In this document: positions 24,205-34,657 of the stretch, in pieces
Numbering within the stretch: position 1 is the stretch's first letter
How the letters are laid out: the number at the start of each line of letters is the position of its first letter
Assembly: GCA_037783545.1 (NCBI GenBank)
Contig: JBBELK010000307.1
Location: 372,001-436,000, forward strand
Direction of reading: 5' to 3'
Source: Henricia sp. BOLD:AAB3569
Lineage: Eukaryota; Echinodermata; Asteroidea; Spinulosida; Echinasteridae
DNA: 64,000 nt
Translations under genes and position numbers: made by a program
Notes under the pieces: model-generated
What the model saw: the letters and a program-made list of their open reading frames with translations, nothing else
What the model was told of the DNA's origin: nothing
The model's database searches: none

Positions 24205-26164
24205 ATGTGAGCCGCTCCGCCGAAAGTAGGCTCTTGCATTAAAAAAAATGAAAATGGAGCTAATGACTTAATCAGATAGAATATATTATAAGCTTCACAA
24301 AACTACAAACATTGTGTCAATCCGTCAAAAATTTACCAAGTTGTGACCATTTCCGTGATGACCAAGAGCACAATTTTTAAGAAGCGCTTTAGAGAAAAAT
24401 GTCGTAGAAGGTTGTACTTCTAGTCAGGCATGAAGTCCTTAGCAACCATGAAAATTCTGACTCCAAAAGCTTTTTTTTGGGAGCCTTCTGGTGTATGGGA
24501 TATAGCGCCAACCCCTGCCGAAGGCAATGAAATTAAGCATGGAATATCGGTTATTTTCCCATTGTTTTAGCCAAATTAGCCTAATAGTTTCATGAAGGTA
24601 CATGTATGCGTTAGAAAAACATTGAAAAACTTTTTTTTGGTAGTATTTATTCACTTAAACAGCTAGAATCCCCCATCCACATTTTTTTAGTTTTCCTGTT
24701 TATCATGGAGTTTTATGTTTCTACAACACGATTACAACGTATTTTCCGCCAAAAACCGACAGTCTTTTGTTTAAAACGAAATTCAGTTCCGACCCTCTTC
24801 ACCCGAAATTCTGAAACGCTCGAGGTCACTTGGTTTGTTTACAAACAGGGGCGTGACGTCATCCTGAGAAGAACTCAAAACGGCCTGTGTAGTATTGAAT
24901 GGAACACATACGAAGTGTATGTTCATCATGCCTGTTTCGTCCTTGTAATTCAAATTACAAACGTGGACAACAATTTATTGTTATCTTTTTGTGAAAAAAA
25001 AAATGAAATTGTTGCTCACAATTATGCTCTTTTGAAGTAAATTTCAGTGAATCGCGGCCGTTGGTTTTTACACGAACGGCCGTCTTGAAATTGAAAAAAA
25101 TATATTAATTGGGTATGAATTTAGGAGTTGAATTCCACATCTTGTTATGAGCTGTAAACCACGAAACAGTGAGAGTTTGATGGGGGAAAAAGACGACTGA
25201 GACAAAGTTATGATTTTTACTGAAGCAAAACACATAAGTGCCACAGCGGCAGTTGGCAAACGGTCGAGCGTTGTTAGCGACTTGGGAAAAAAATAAAAAT
25301 ATATATTTTGAGTTAAAACCACTTTCAAACAACAGACCACCTCCAACAGATTTCAAAAATACCTTTGTTGGAAAAAGCGGTTGCTGTTTTATGCTTGTTA
25401 AATTGCGTCCAATTTACGTGCGGAATCGCCAATGAAAATGATTAGACAGCTAGTTCAAAAATTGCATAGCTCCTGTACGCGCGCGCACACGGCAGCCTAG
25501 CCGTACACATGACCCAACTCACGGCAGCCTATACCCGGTACAAGTTCGCCTATAATTAGTACACCTTCGAGCGACTCATTCTTCGAAATAATAAAGAAAA
25601 TGTTTCTGCTTTTTTTTCCCATAGTGTCTGGTAAAACATACAACCATGCAACTACTGGGCATATATCTGGCTTTTTGGACCAAACAAATTCTTCAAAAAA
25701 CACCATCTAACAGAGACGGTTTTCCAAGTTTTTTTGCGTGTAAACGTATGGAGCTAACAATAGTGTTGACTTCTCTTTCTCAGGATTGCGTCACGGGGTC
25801 ACGCGCATATCATTAATACCTAATGAGCGTTTCAGAAATCGCGAAAATCTCATTTTCGAAAAGCGCACTTTTGCTTGCAATTTATCCACTTAAAACCGAC
25901 AATTAAAAATAATAAAAAAATCCACGTCGGCAAGAGGGATGTTTGGACTATCGAAAAAAGCCCAACTGCTGGATTTTCCTTTAAGGGGGATTCTAGCTCT
26001 TTAAACTTCTTTATGTGATAGATGGATACTTAAAAGGTGGTCTCATGCAGATATCCTGGTAACGATAAAAAAAAATGCCCTACTTGACATACATGCAAAA
26101 ATTAGCCATTATCTCAGTTCTGGCCTGTGCGACAAGCGCCTACTTTCGGTGGAGCGGCTCACAT
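24205..26164 (+). mobile_element. Family A copy 2, interrupted by a TTAA-type element
   Basis: Ends ATGTGAGCCGCTCCGCCG and the inverted GGTGGAGCGGCTCACAT match family A. The interior follows copy 1 to about 24650 and resumes at 26005 with CTTCTTTATGTGATAGATGG. The gap is filled by the element at 24659-26000, so this copy is older than its passenger. Confidence 0.92.
24659..26000 (+). mobile_element. TTAA-type DNA transposon, family B copy 1 (1342 bp)
   Basis: Flanked by TTAA at 24655-24658 and 26001-26004. Terminal repeats are ACAGCTAGAATCCCCC and the inverted GGGGGATTCTAGCTCT, 15 of 16 matching. The host sequence (family A) continues cleanly across the site. No transposase frame was recognised; the longest open frame (24705-25040) is also broken in copy 2 at 33801. 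piggyBac and Kolobok elements both use TTAA; the ends do not settle which. Confidence 0.92.
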
Positions 26165-27567
26165 AGGCCTAGCCTATTTAGGCATTCCGCCGATGCGATA
26201 CATGTAACTTCTAAAAGCTGTTATCTTTTATTTTACAGGTAAACCTCTTCTGACTTCATCCAAACATTTTATTTTTAATTGTTATAGGCATTAAAAACAT
26301 AAAATTACACTGCACTGGAGGCTCGTAGCTGTTTGTCCATGCAGTTAGTTATATCAGGCGAGCACTGGCGTTAATTTTAAACCACGATAAAAAAAAAAAA
26401 TACTTTGACAGCGAAAACTGTTTTCCTGTATTTGTTGGGCTATTTTGGGCTCGAAATAGACCTACACATGATTCTGAAAGTTTTTTTTGTAAAATAGACT
26501 GAGTAGAACCTGAAAAAGAAACCACCAAATTTGGCCGTTTTTGAGCAAATCGAGATCAGGTGATTTATCGGAACCAGATTCTGGTTCCGATCAATCATTT
26601 GTTCTTGCATCAAATTCAGCTCTGATTTTATTTTCAAAATATTTATGAGTATTTGACAAAAGAGGCTATTTATTCAGGTTATGAAACAAAGTTAAACATA
26701 ACTCTGAAAATCGAACATAAAATGTTGACACAAAGTCCGAGGAACCGAAGCGAGTTCCACGGTGGACAGTCTACCGGACGATGTGACATTTAGCCCCTGC
26801 ACGGCACACACACGTTGCCCGCCAAAAACCGGTACAGTGCCGTGGAACTACAATTGTACGTTCGTGAAGACAAACCATGAACGTCAGCTCCTCTACACAA
26901 AACGGAAAAACCCATTTGGTCGTCCAGGCTGTCCAGTGAATTCTTCAGCAGAAAATGAAGGATACTCAAAGCAAAAGTGAAGAGCGAATCGTTTCCGAAA
27001 GTCGTGAACGAGTCTCGCGCGATAGTGAACGGCTGGTAAAGCGTATACATGTTAAGCTTTTGTGCATCAAAAGAATTATTGCCAAGAATGCTGTATTACT
27101 AAATTACGTAAAAAGTAGGCCGGTGTGTACCTTTAATCCCAATGTTATTCATACTCTATGAAAAAATCTCGGAGTTTTGCAATTATCTTATACCTACAAG
27201 CTGGCGTGATGGAACTTTCACTTTACCCAATGACATTTACATGTAGTTGGCATGTACAAATCCACAAATTATATTTTGGCTCAACATTATTAGCATAACA
27301 ATACAGTTTTTTGTAACAATATATGTTTGTGATAATGCACATGGTTTGGACATTCCTAAAGATTCTTTATAATGTTATACATTTTTTTCAAGATGTGTGC
27401 ATAAAATTCGAATGCATTCCAAATGTGATATATTGAATGTAGTATAGTGAGGAATGTCATAAAACAACTCTCTGCTTTTAGACTCCAAATTAAGGATAGC
27501 TGATGCAATCATTCTCAGTTCATGGTCAGCATGGCGAAGCATGAAATAACTTGGTGAGGACCTTTGG
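26165..27567. other. No supported gene
   Basis: A plus-strand open frame at 26762-26980 has four cysteines and no recognised domain. It lacks neighbouring exons, so I do not call it. The rest is AT-rich. Confidence 0.35.
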
Positions 27568-28470
27568 TTGAGCATTGTGAATGCTCATAAAAAGGGGAAA
27601 GGCTATCAAAAGCTATCTCGAGTGCAAGATGCCACCATGCAACGCATAATTAGGAAGTACAGGAAGTTCCGCACTGTAAGAAAATATTTAAGGACGTGGT
27701 CAGAAGCCAAGGGTGTCATCTCGTCCGGCAAGAAAAGTATGGCGAAAGGCCAACAACAATCCACGGATCGCCATCAAGACTCTCCTGAACAACATTGGCG
27801 AGTCTGGGACCAAGATATCAAGGCCGACAACCAGCGGAAATTGCACAAGAGGGATCCCCATGGACGCCGACCAAGAAAAACTTCACTTCTGAAATGGAGG
27901 CATAGGGAAACTCTTCTGACATTTGCAAAAGCGTATATACCTGGACCAAGATCCAAGCTTTTGGTAATCAGTTTTGGTTATTAAATGAGACGACAATGGA
28001 GCTTTCGTTTGGCGAAAGAAAGGCGCAGCATACAACTCTAAGAAAACAGTCCCAACTATCAAGCATATGGCGGGAGCATAATGCTTTGAGGATGTTTTTC
28101 AGCCAATGGGCCCGGCAATCTCGTAAAAGTAGATAGCATCATGAAAAGGGAGCAGTGCATCAAGATCCTTCAAGTTGAGGAAAACATCAAGCAATCCACA
28201 GGGAAACTTCACCTCGTGGAAGCATTGGACGTATCAGCAGGACAACGATCCAAAACACACCGCCAAGTCAGTCAAGAAATGGTTTCGGGATAACGATGCA
28301 GACGTTTTAGAGTAGCCAAGCCAAAGTCCGAATCTTAACCGAAACAGGAATCTTTGGGGGAGCTCAAGACTCGAGTGATGGCAAGGAAGCCTTCAAACCT
28401 GAAATATCTAGAGACCTTATCGAAGGAGGAGTGGGCCAAAACCCACGTACAGATATGCAATATACCATTT
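27568..28470 (+). pseudogene. Tc1-family transposase relic
   Basis: Tc1 transposases bind terminal repeats through paired helix-turn-helix motifs and cut with a DDE catalytic domain. Here GKGYQKLSRVQ and the following region match the N-terminal helix-turn-helix. A shifted frame carries PHGRRPRKTSLLKWRHRETL, matching the linker before the catalytic domain. Farther on, in other frames, are GPGNLVKVDSIMK, NDPKHTAKSVKKWF (second catalytic Asp in NDPKHT) and NLWGELKTRV. The motif before NLWGELK has lost the conserved Pro-Ile-Glu, so the catalytic Glu is gone. Several stops and frameshifts show it is inactive. No terminal inverted repeats were identified. Confidence 0.9.
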
Positions 28471-28717
28471 GAGCATATCATATTTTGTGATTTAAACAAG
28501 GGTATGAATAATTCTGGACATGAATTTTTTTTATAAATCTGCCAATAAAATACCCCCGAAACAATGCATTTCTTGAAATGTCTCTTGCAGTGATTCTTTC
28601 AGCTGTCTGACACGTTAATATGTAACTTAAGCCAGAAGAAATTCATTCCTCAAAATAATAGCACGATTCAAAGTACTCCGAATTTGCTTATAGGTATACG
28701 AATAACTTTGGGCTTAA

Positions 28718-28849
28718 AGGCACAGGCTCGTCAGCAATGCGCGCCCGCCCAATTCGTGCTCGAAACACGCAGCTCCATGCCTTTGCTATGGAGCTGCGTA
28801 TTGCGTGGCACACATTTGGCGGGCGCGCATTGCCGACGAGCCTGTGCCT
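28718..28849. mobile_element. TTAA-flanked perfect-arm palindrome, copy 1 (132 bp)
   Basis: TTAA sits on each side (28714-28717 and 28850-28853). Arms begin AGGCACAGGCTCGTC and extend through GCGCGCCCGCC to a central ACGCAGCTCCAT hairpin. The same 132-bp palindrome, flipped, lies at 51108-51239. It could be transcribed into a very stable hairpin, but there is no evidence that it is. Confidence 0.95.
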
Positions 28850-29248
28850 TTAACTGTATGTTACACCTCCCCTTTAACTGTGGACCGTTCTTCATTACGG
28901 CGGTTTATGCCCTGGAGCACGTCCATTTACGGCGTTGTGTTACTCGGAGAGTTCACCTCAAATCGCACTTCCCTCAGGCGTCTATAGATTGCCAATTTTC
29001 CCGCCAAATTGCCACGACCCTCTTTTACACAAACCCGCGCCGACGCATGTAGCAACTTGCGCCTTCGATGTTTTTTTTCTCCCTTTTCACGGCTAAACGT
29101 AAAAAGTAAATTTGAGGAAAACTGAATATTGCTAATGCTATATATCGGTTTGCCGAGATTATTTAATGTGATTTTGCTGACAAATGTTCTTGTTGAAAAA
29201 AAGTGTGGGTTAACTCCATATCCGGCCTGTATTGATTTGTCTAAACCC

Positions 29249-29351
29249 TGAACCCAACCGAGAACCCAACCCAACCGAGAACCCAAACCCAACCGAGAAC
29301 CCAACCTAACCGAGAACCCAACCCAACCCGGAACCCAACCTAACCGAGAAC
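29249..29351 (+). repeat. 17-bp minisatellite GAGAACCCAACCCAACC, left block
   Basis: Tandem units of GAGAACCCAACCCAACC with small variants. The array is interrupted after CCGAGAAC by the element at 29352 and resumes at 31712. Confidence 0.95.
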
Positions 29352-29421
29352 CATAGAGTTGTATAAGCCGTTAGGCTAGAGTGCGCACTCGGACGTTTTG
29401 CCGGCCCCGCATGGAGAGCGG

Positions 29422-30367
29422 TAGCCTTGTCCAAGGCTATGAAATTGTGTGAATCCGTGAAGAATTTGCCTGTATGCTATGCAGCGAAAGTGCGCCATCG
29501 CGCGGTGAATTGTAGCCAACTGCAAAATAGTCTGGTTACCAAAATATCTTGGTCTGAATCCTGACTTCTCGGGCGAGGCTGTATCATAGCCTTGTTCTTT
29601 CTGTATTCGATTTCTTATGTGTTTCTTTATATCTGCGTTCGAAATCCGACGCAATTACTTATGCGAAACCCGAGTGCTTATAAATATTCATATCTTACAT
29701 AACATCCAATCAGAGCTCACTACTCGGGTCAAATGGTGCCTGTGACCGGTTTGCAAGCATAAACGTTTGTACGTCGTACATGTGTAGTGTTGTTGTTGTG
29801 TTGTACATGTAGTACGTTTATGGCACGTACGGCAAACGTAGTGCCCTGTGTGCCATCATGTGTAGTGTACAGTATGCCTGTCTGATGCACGTAGTGTTAC
29901 AACTGAGGAAATCAACGGTAGTTTGAATTATGCAGCCTGCAAATTGCAAATTGATGACTTTCACGAAGACCAGAAGATATCCCTCACATATTTTCTGTAA
30001 AGGTATGACGTGTTTGTGAACTTACCAACTGGGTATAGGCTACGTACGTACGGAAAATCTGCTATTTTTCAAACGGCACCGTATTGTTCTGTCAAAACAA
30101 CCGTTAACCAATGAGCTTTCGCGTCTCGGTGCTCTGTTCGAAAAATTTGCATAAAGAGTCCCCGCCCATAAAACACATCGAATACAGAAAGAACAAGGCT
30201 ATGATATAGCCTCGCCCGAAAAGTCAGGATTCAGACCAAGATATTTTGGTAAACCAGACTATTTTGCAGTTGGCTACAATTCACCGCGCGATGGCGCACT
30301 TTCGCTGCATAGCATACAGGCAAATTCTTCACGGATTCACACAATTTCATAGCCTTGGACAAGGCTA
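29422..30367. mobile_element. MULE-like foldback element nested in the hAT-like element, 9-bp TSD
   Basis: GGAGAGCGG flanks both ends (29413-29421 and 30368-30376). Inverted repeats of about 190 bp begin TAGCCTTGTCCAAGGCTA, itself almost a palindrome, and include GTGAATCCGTGAAGAATTTG and TTGTTCTTTCTGTATTCGAT. A 9-bp duplication and long arms suggest a MULE. The terminal TAGCCTT matches the start of the element at 13912. No coding content was recognised. Confidence 0.92.
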
Positions 30368-30696
30368 GGAGAGCGGCAGCCATGTTTTGCCGTGGCAAGA
30401 GCTGGCGTTCGCGCACGATGTACATTGCACTTTACGGCATACAGCTGCGGGTAGTTGTCAAAGAAATGGCATTTTGTTTCACGAGTGAGGAATCTTATTA
30501 TCTAAACTACCTATTTAACAGATTTATAGTTAAAACGGAACTCAAAAAGAACCTAGCACTGCCGTTTACAGTTTGTTCCTTCCTCAATCATGTGATGATG
30601 TCCATGATCGATGATCGGTTATTGTCAGCACTAACCAATATCATATTTTTGTCCTACCACGATCCATGTTTGTACTACTATTGGGTACTGTTTTTT

Positions 30697-30734
30697 CACT
30701 AGGCAGATGCTCTACCAGCTGAGCTATGAGGCAC
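30697..30734 (-). repeat. tRNA-derived fragment (5' half), probable SINE head
   Basis: On the minus strand, GTGCCTCATAGCTCAGCTGG, then TAGAGCATCTGCCTAG, matches the acceptor/D-arm/anticodon-arm start of a tRNA with an A-box-like block. The T-arm half is missing. A relative with both halves is at 46092-46165, and the bases just upstream are also similar, which favours a SINE head over a decayed tRNA gene. Confidence 0.6.
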
Positions 30735-31711
30735 AGTTGGTATACTCCCTCAGGTTTTCCCTATAGACCCAATTCTTCTATTAGGGCCCCTGTCTAACGC
30801 GGCCAGTGGCCAGGGTACCAGTATCTGTGTGTGTACAATCCCGGTGGAAGTTGAACCTGGGTAATCTTGCCACATACAGTAAATTGCCTCAATGAATCGA
30901 CCTACTGTGGACAATTTTATGAGGAGCTTTCAATTGTTATTAAAAACTTAAACAATTTCAACTTTTTAACGAGAGACTACATGTATTTCATACACTTCAC
31001 TTTTAGCTGTTTTTAAGCAATACACATGCATTGTGGTATGTTTTAGGATGTTTGTATATCCATACATGTGCCCACTGCACCGGTATATCAAGGCCACCTG
31101 TTTATTTTGGCCACATTTGGTCGGTCCCTAGTGTGACCATTATATACAAGTTTCACTGTATGTAGTACCAGGCCCATTGACATTCATAAAAAGAAAATTT
31201 GTTTTATTTGGTAATCGTGTCTGGATGTGTTGGATTTTAAATGGAAAAATAAAGTTTTCTTGCTGTGAAAATAGCATAAAATAGCACTTGGAAATTCATT
31301 TACGGCTACCGTAATATAGCATTTGCATTTTATGGCAACACCACAACACCATCGCGATACAAAACTCGGTTACCGTACATCAAGATATCAACTTGACTGT
31401 GGACATGGCATTTATCTCAATTCAAAATCCAAAAGAAAAGAAAATCCAAGTAAGAATGGCAAGTAAATGTATGCTAAAAAGTAGTACTACCAATATTTCC
31501 TATTTTGGAATAAGGATTACAGACCAAAATATGTGTAAAAATACCGAGAAAAATCGCCACGCGTACACACAAACACATGGTCATCCGGGTACTTTTCGCG
31601 AGAAGTTGCCACGGCATAACATGGCGCCTGGAGCACCACGGTGGGCCGGCGGCTTTGTACACGGGGCGTGGCGACTGCGCACTCTAGCCTAACGGCTTAT
31701 ACAACTCTATG

Positions 31712-31830
31712 CCGAGAACCCAACCTAACCGAGAACCCAACCCAACCGAGAACCCAACCCAACCGAGAACCCAACCCAACCGAGAACCCAACCCAACCGA
31801 GAACCCAACCCAACCCGGAACCCAACTTTG
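31712..31830 (+). repeat. 17-bp minisatellite, right block
   Basis: Continuation of the GAGAACCCAACCCAACC array beyond the hAT-like insertion, in perfect phase with the left block. Confidence 0.95.
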
Positions 31831-32200
31831 AACTAAACCCACTCTCTAAATTCCTAAGAGTGAAGACTCACTTCCTCACACTGAAATTAGGGACAAGACG
31901 ATTTGGAGTGAAATTCCCTCACTCCAATAGATTGAAATTTCACCGTGGAAGGGGTCCCTTTTCAATCTAAACTAGAGATTTTAACTCTTTCAGATTTAGA
32001 GAGTAGAACCCAACCCGAAACCCAACGCAAACCCAACCCAGTACCCAACCTTGAACCCAACCCAGAACCCAGTCTGAACCCTAACCCTGCAGATTCAGCC
32101 ACAAACCAAATCCAGAACCCATCCCAGAACCCAACTCACAACCCAACCAAGAACCCAACCAAGAGCCCAGCCTTAAACCAAACCAAATCTCAACTTAGAA
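31831..32200 (+). repeat. Degenerate AACCCAACC repeats with an embedded hairpin
   Basis: From 31990 the AACCCAACC theme continues in loose form to about 32200. Between 31838 and 32010, ACTCTCTAAATT is inverted as GATTTAGAGAGT, suggesting another small insertion. The Pro/Asn/Thr open frames here are repeat artefacts. Confidence 0.6.
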
Positions 32201-32278
32201 ACCCAATCGATTTTCTTTTATTTAATGGGTTTAATGTACTTCAATTCGCAGCCCATAGGCTGAATTGCAAGAAGCTTA

Positions 32279-32584
32279 TGCACCTATAAATTGTTTCCCC
32301 CCCCCCCCCCTCCCCCCCCCCCCCCCCCCCCCGCGCTACCCCACCCCCTAGGTGGGGGTTTGGTCACATTTTTTCATGCATTTGGCCCATTATCTGTGCA
32401 TTTTTGTGCATTTTTGCGCATGTTTTGCACCCGAGGGTGGGGATTTTTGTCACCTAAATGTTGCCCCAGGGGTGGGGATTTTGTCACGCAAAAAGTGGCA
32501 ATCCCCACCTCTTAGGTGGGGTAGCCCGGGGGGGGGGGGGGGGGGGGGGTGGGGGAGGGGTGGGGGAAACAATTGATAGGCGCA
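32279..32584. mobile_element. Harbinger-like MITE with poly-C and poly-G arms, TTA TSD
   Basis: TTA flanks both sides (32276-32278 and 32585-32587). Inverted ends read TGCACCTATAAATTGTTTCC and the mirrored AAACAATTGATAGGCGCA. Just inside lie about 45 C residues on the left and a similar G run on the right, then GCTACCCCACC and its complement. Inner direct repeats read GTGGGGATTTTTGTCAC. A TWA duplication is characteristic of PIF/Harbinger, which is my inference. Confidence 0.82.
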
Positions 32585-32699
32585 TTACAAGTGTCTTCAA
32601 CCTAAAGTTCGAGACACATAAGTACGGATGGTGGCGCTATTGGCAGCCGACGGCCATGGACACATGAGAATCCCCTAACTCTTCACGAAAGAATGCTCT

Positions 32700-32815
32700 G
32701 GGATTGTTTTAGTGTGTATACTACACACTGGACCAGCCGAAGGATAGAGTAAGTATGTTTAAGTGCCTTGCTCGAGGGCACAGGTACCCCAACCGGGTTC
32801 GAACCCGCAACCTCA
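32700..32815 (-). mobile_element. tRNA-derived SINE fragment
   Basis: On the minus strand, GCGGGTTCGAACCCG (32794-32808) is a perfect B-box and T-arm. It is followed by GTACCTGTGCCCTCGAGCAA and GGCACTTAAACATACTTACT, the kind of post-tRNA body seen in SINEs of aquatic animals. The A-box half is missing. It is not a functional tRNA gene. Confidence 0.7.
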
Positions 32816-33106
32816 AGTTTTAACCCGATTCGGACTCGAGTCCGGACTTGAGTCCCGATTTTCAAGGACTCGGCCAGTCAGGACTCCGACAGTAAGGACT
32901 CGGAGATTTGGGCTTTCCTGGCACGGCTAGTAGCCTAGTTGTTATTGCTTAATGGTACAGGTGCATGGGCACTAAGTCTTTTTCAGTGATTATCGGTTAA
33001 AAAAAAGGGACGCACTACGTGAGTGCGCCGTATTTCCCCCCAAAAAGCTTGCAAATATTACCTGTCATCAGATCGCACCGGAAACTGTACAAAAATACTC
33101 AGAGAA
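32816..33106. other. Short GGACTC-rich tract, otherwise nothing recognised
   Basis: GGACTCGAG/GGACTCGG words recur irregularly at about 32828-32910, possibly a small degenerate minisatellite. Confidence 0.4.
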
Positions 33107-33175
33107 CATCACTTCAGAGAGGCTACAAAGCATCACTTCAGAGAGGCTACAAAGCATCACTTCAGAGAGGCTACA
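33107..33175 (+). repeat. 24-bp tandem repeat, three copies
   Basis: Three near-identical copies of a unit containing CATCACTTCAGAGAGGCTAC. It keeps an 8-residue repeat open in frame, but no gene context supports coding. Confidence 0.95.
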
Positions 33176-33796
33176 GGTTTTTTTACCGGCAGCTATGTCC
33201 AAAACTTTGAAGGTAGATGTTTAGCGTAAATAAGGACAGTAAAGGTTGATGCGTTTGTTGGAATAATAGCCGACATAATTTCATAATAGAAGTATGCAGT
33301 TTGTATATGGCAGGAAAGAGCATATTAAAATGTGTGTATATAGCAAAAGTTAAATATAGGGAATTTAACCGACCTCCAATTTTAACCACTCCAGCAAGTA
33401 AGGTCATTCACTCTGCACGTATGCAATAATAAGTAAAGTCTGTTTCAACCTTTAAATATGCCAAAAGATAAGGGATTTCTGTACATTTAAGGGAAATATT
33501 TCCGTACTCTTACGTCACTTTTTCTTAAAATGACTTATTAGTAAGTGCAAATCTAATAAAACAAACCTAAAATTTGGAGGGAAAATAAATTAAGATTTCA
33601 CTCGGAAAAACTTAAAATTCTTCGGTAAGAGTTAACTTGAGAAGTTGATCAGAAATGTTTTCTTTAAAATGACTCAAAAGTAGGCCTACCCATTGCACTG
33701 TCGCTCGCAAGCGTAAGGAAACCCGCGAGGAGAACATGATGAATTATAGAAACGGCCAGAGACACCTTACTTTTCACCAAAGAATGCACTGGATCC
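33176..33796. other. No recognised feature
   Basis: AT-rich DNA with no supported exon or repeat. Confidence 0.4.
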
Positions 33797-33800
33797 TTAA

Positions 33801-34443
33801 ACAGCTATAGTATCCCCCGTCCACATTTTTTAAATTTTCCTGTTTATCATGGAGGTGTATGTGTCTACAACACCATCCCAACTTGTTTTCCACAAAAACT
33901 ACAGGCTTTTGCTTAAAACGCAAAGCAGTTCCGACCCTCTTCACCCGAAATTCTGAAACGCTCGAGGTCACTTGATTTGTTTATCAAAAGGGTTTTGGCG
34001 TCATCATGAGAAACATACAAAACGGCCTGTGCAGTATTGAATGGAAAATACACGAAGTGAATGTTTATCATGCCTGTTTTGTTCTTGTAATTTAAAATAC
34101 AAACGTGAAAAACACTTCATGTAATTTGACAACAATCTACTATTACCTGTTTTGTGAAAAAAACGATGAAATTGTGGCTCACAATGAAGCTCTTTTGAAG
34201 TAAATACTGGTGCATTGCGACGGGTGGTTTTGTCACGGAACGAACGGCATTCACAGTGGTCTGTGTACAGCATGGTACGGTCCCTGCGGGCGTAGTTCCC
34301 ACGTGTTTGAACATCGGCCGGTACAAGTTAGAATGATCGAGCGACTCATTTTTCTCTCTCTTGGTAATATAAAAGAAAATCTTTCTGCTCTTTTTTTTTT
34401 CATAGTGTCTGGTAAAACATACAACCACGCAGCTACTGGGCTT
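33801..34443 (+). mobile_element. Family B copy 2, 3'-truncated or deleted
   Basis: Starts after TTAA (33797-33800) with ACAGCTATAGTATCCCCC. It follows copy 1 through TTTTCCTGTTTATCATGGAG, CACCCGAAATTCTGAAACGC and CATAGTGTCTGGTAAAACAT. The middle differs (copy 1 is about 300 bp longer there) and the right terminal repeat is absent. Confidence 0.88.
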
Positions 34444-34657
34444 TTCAAAAGATCAAAATAGTACTGTCATATATTTCGGTAATATTGGCAAGAAAAAAGA
34501 ACACACGAGGCAGACAAAAAGGCGATCATTTTAACGATGAACTATAACCTTTATTTGGCATAACAACAACAGTAAACAGTCAACAGAGGGCGCTATATAA
34601 CTTATCCATGGACTGATGTGCTGGCTTACTACAAATACCAAAGCAGATTTCAAACTA

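Larger units (their letters stand above)
29352..31711. mobile_element. hAT-like non-autonomous transposon, 2360 bp, 8-bp TSD
   Basis: The host minisatellite carries CCGAGAAC on both sides (29344-29351 and 31712-31719). The 36-bp inverted repeats begin CATAGAGTTGTATAAGCC and end AGAGTGCGCA, matching perfectly. An 8-bp duplication and a short C-A-start terminus suit the hAT superfamily, which is inference. No transposase frame is present; the interior is largely occupied by the element at 29422-30367. Confidence 0.92.

Noticed and set aside
26762-26980. Cys-containing plus-strand frame that might be a secreted peptide exon
   Set aside because: No signal peptide, no matching splice partners and no recognised cysteine pattern; chance cannot be excluded.
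28684-29052. 122-residue plus-strand frame
   Set aside because: It starts inside the 132-bp palindrome and shares that sequence with 51108-51239; not conserved as protein.
31641-32289. Pro/Asn/Thr-rich frames across the AACCCAACC array
   Set aside because: Translation of a 17-bp minisatellite and its decayed extension; no gene signals.
32291-32667. Poly-Pro and poly-Gly frames
   Set aside because: Homopolymer arms of the Harbinger-like MITE.
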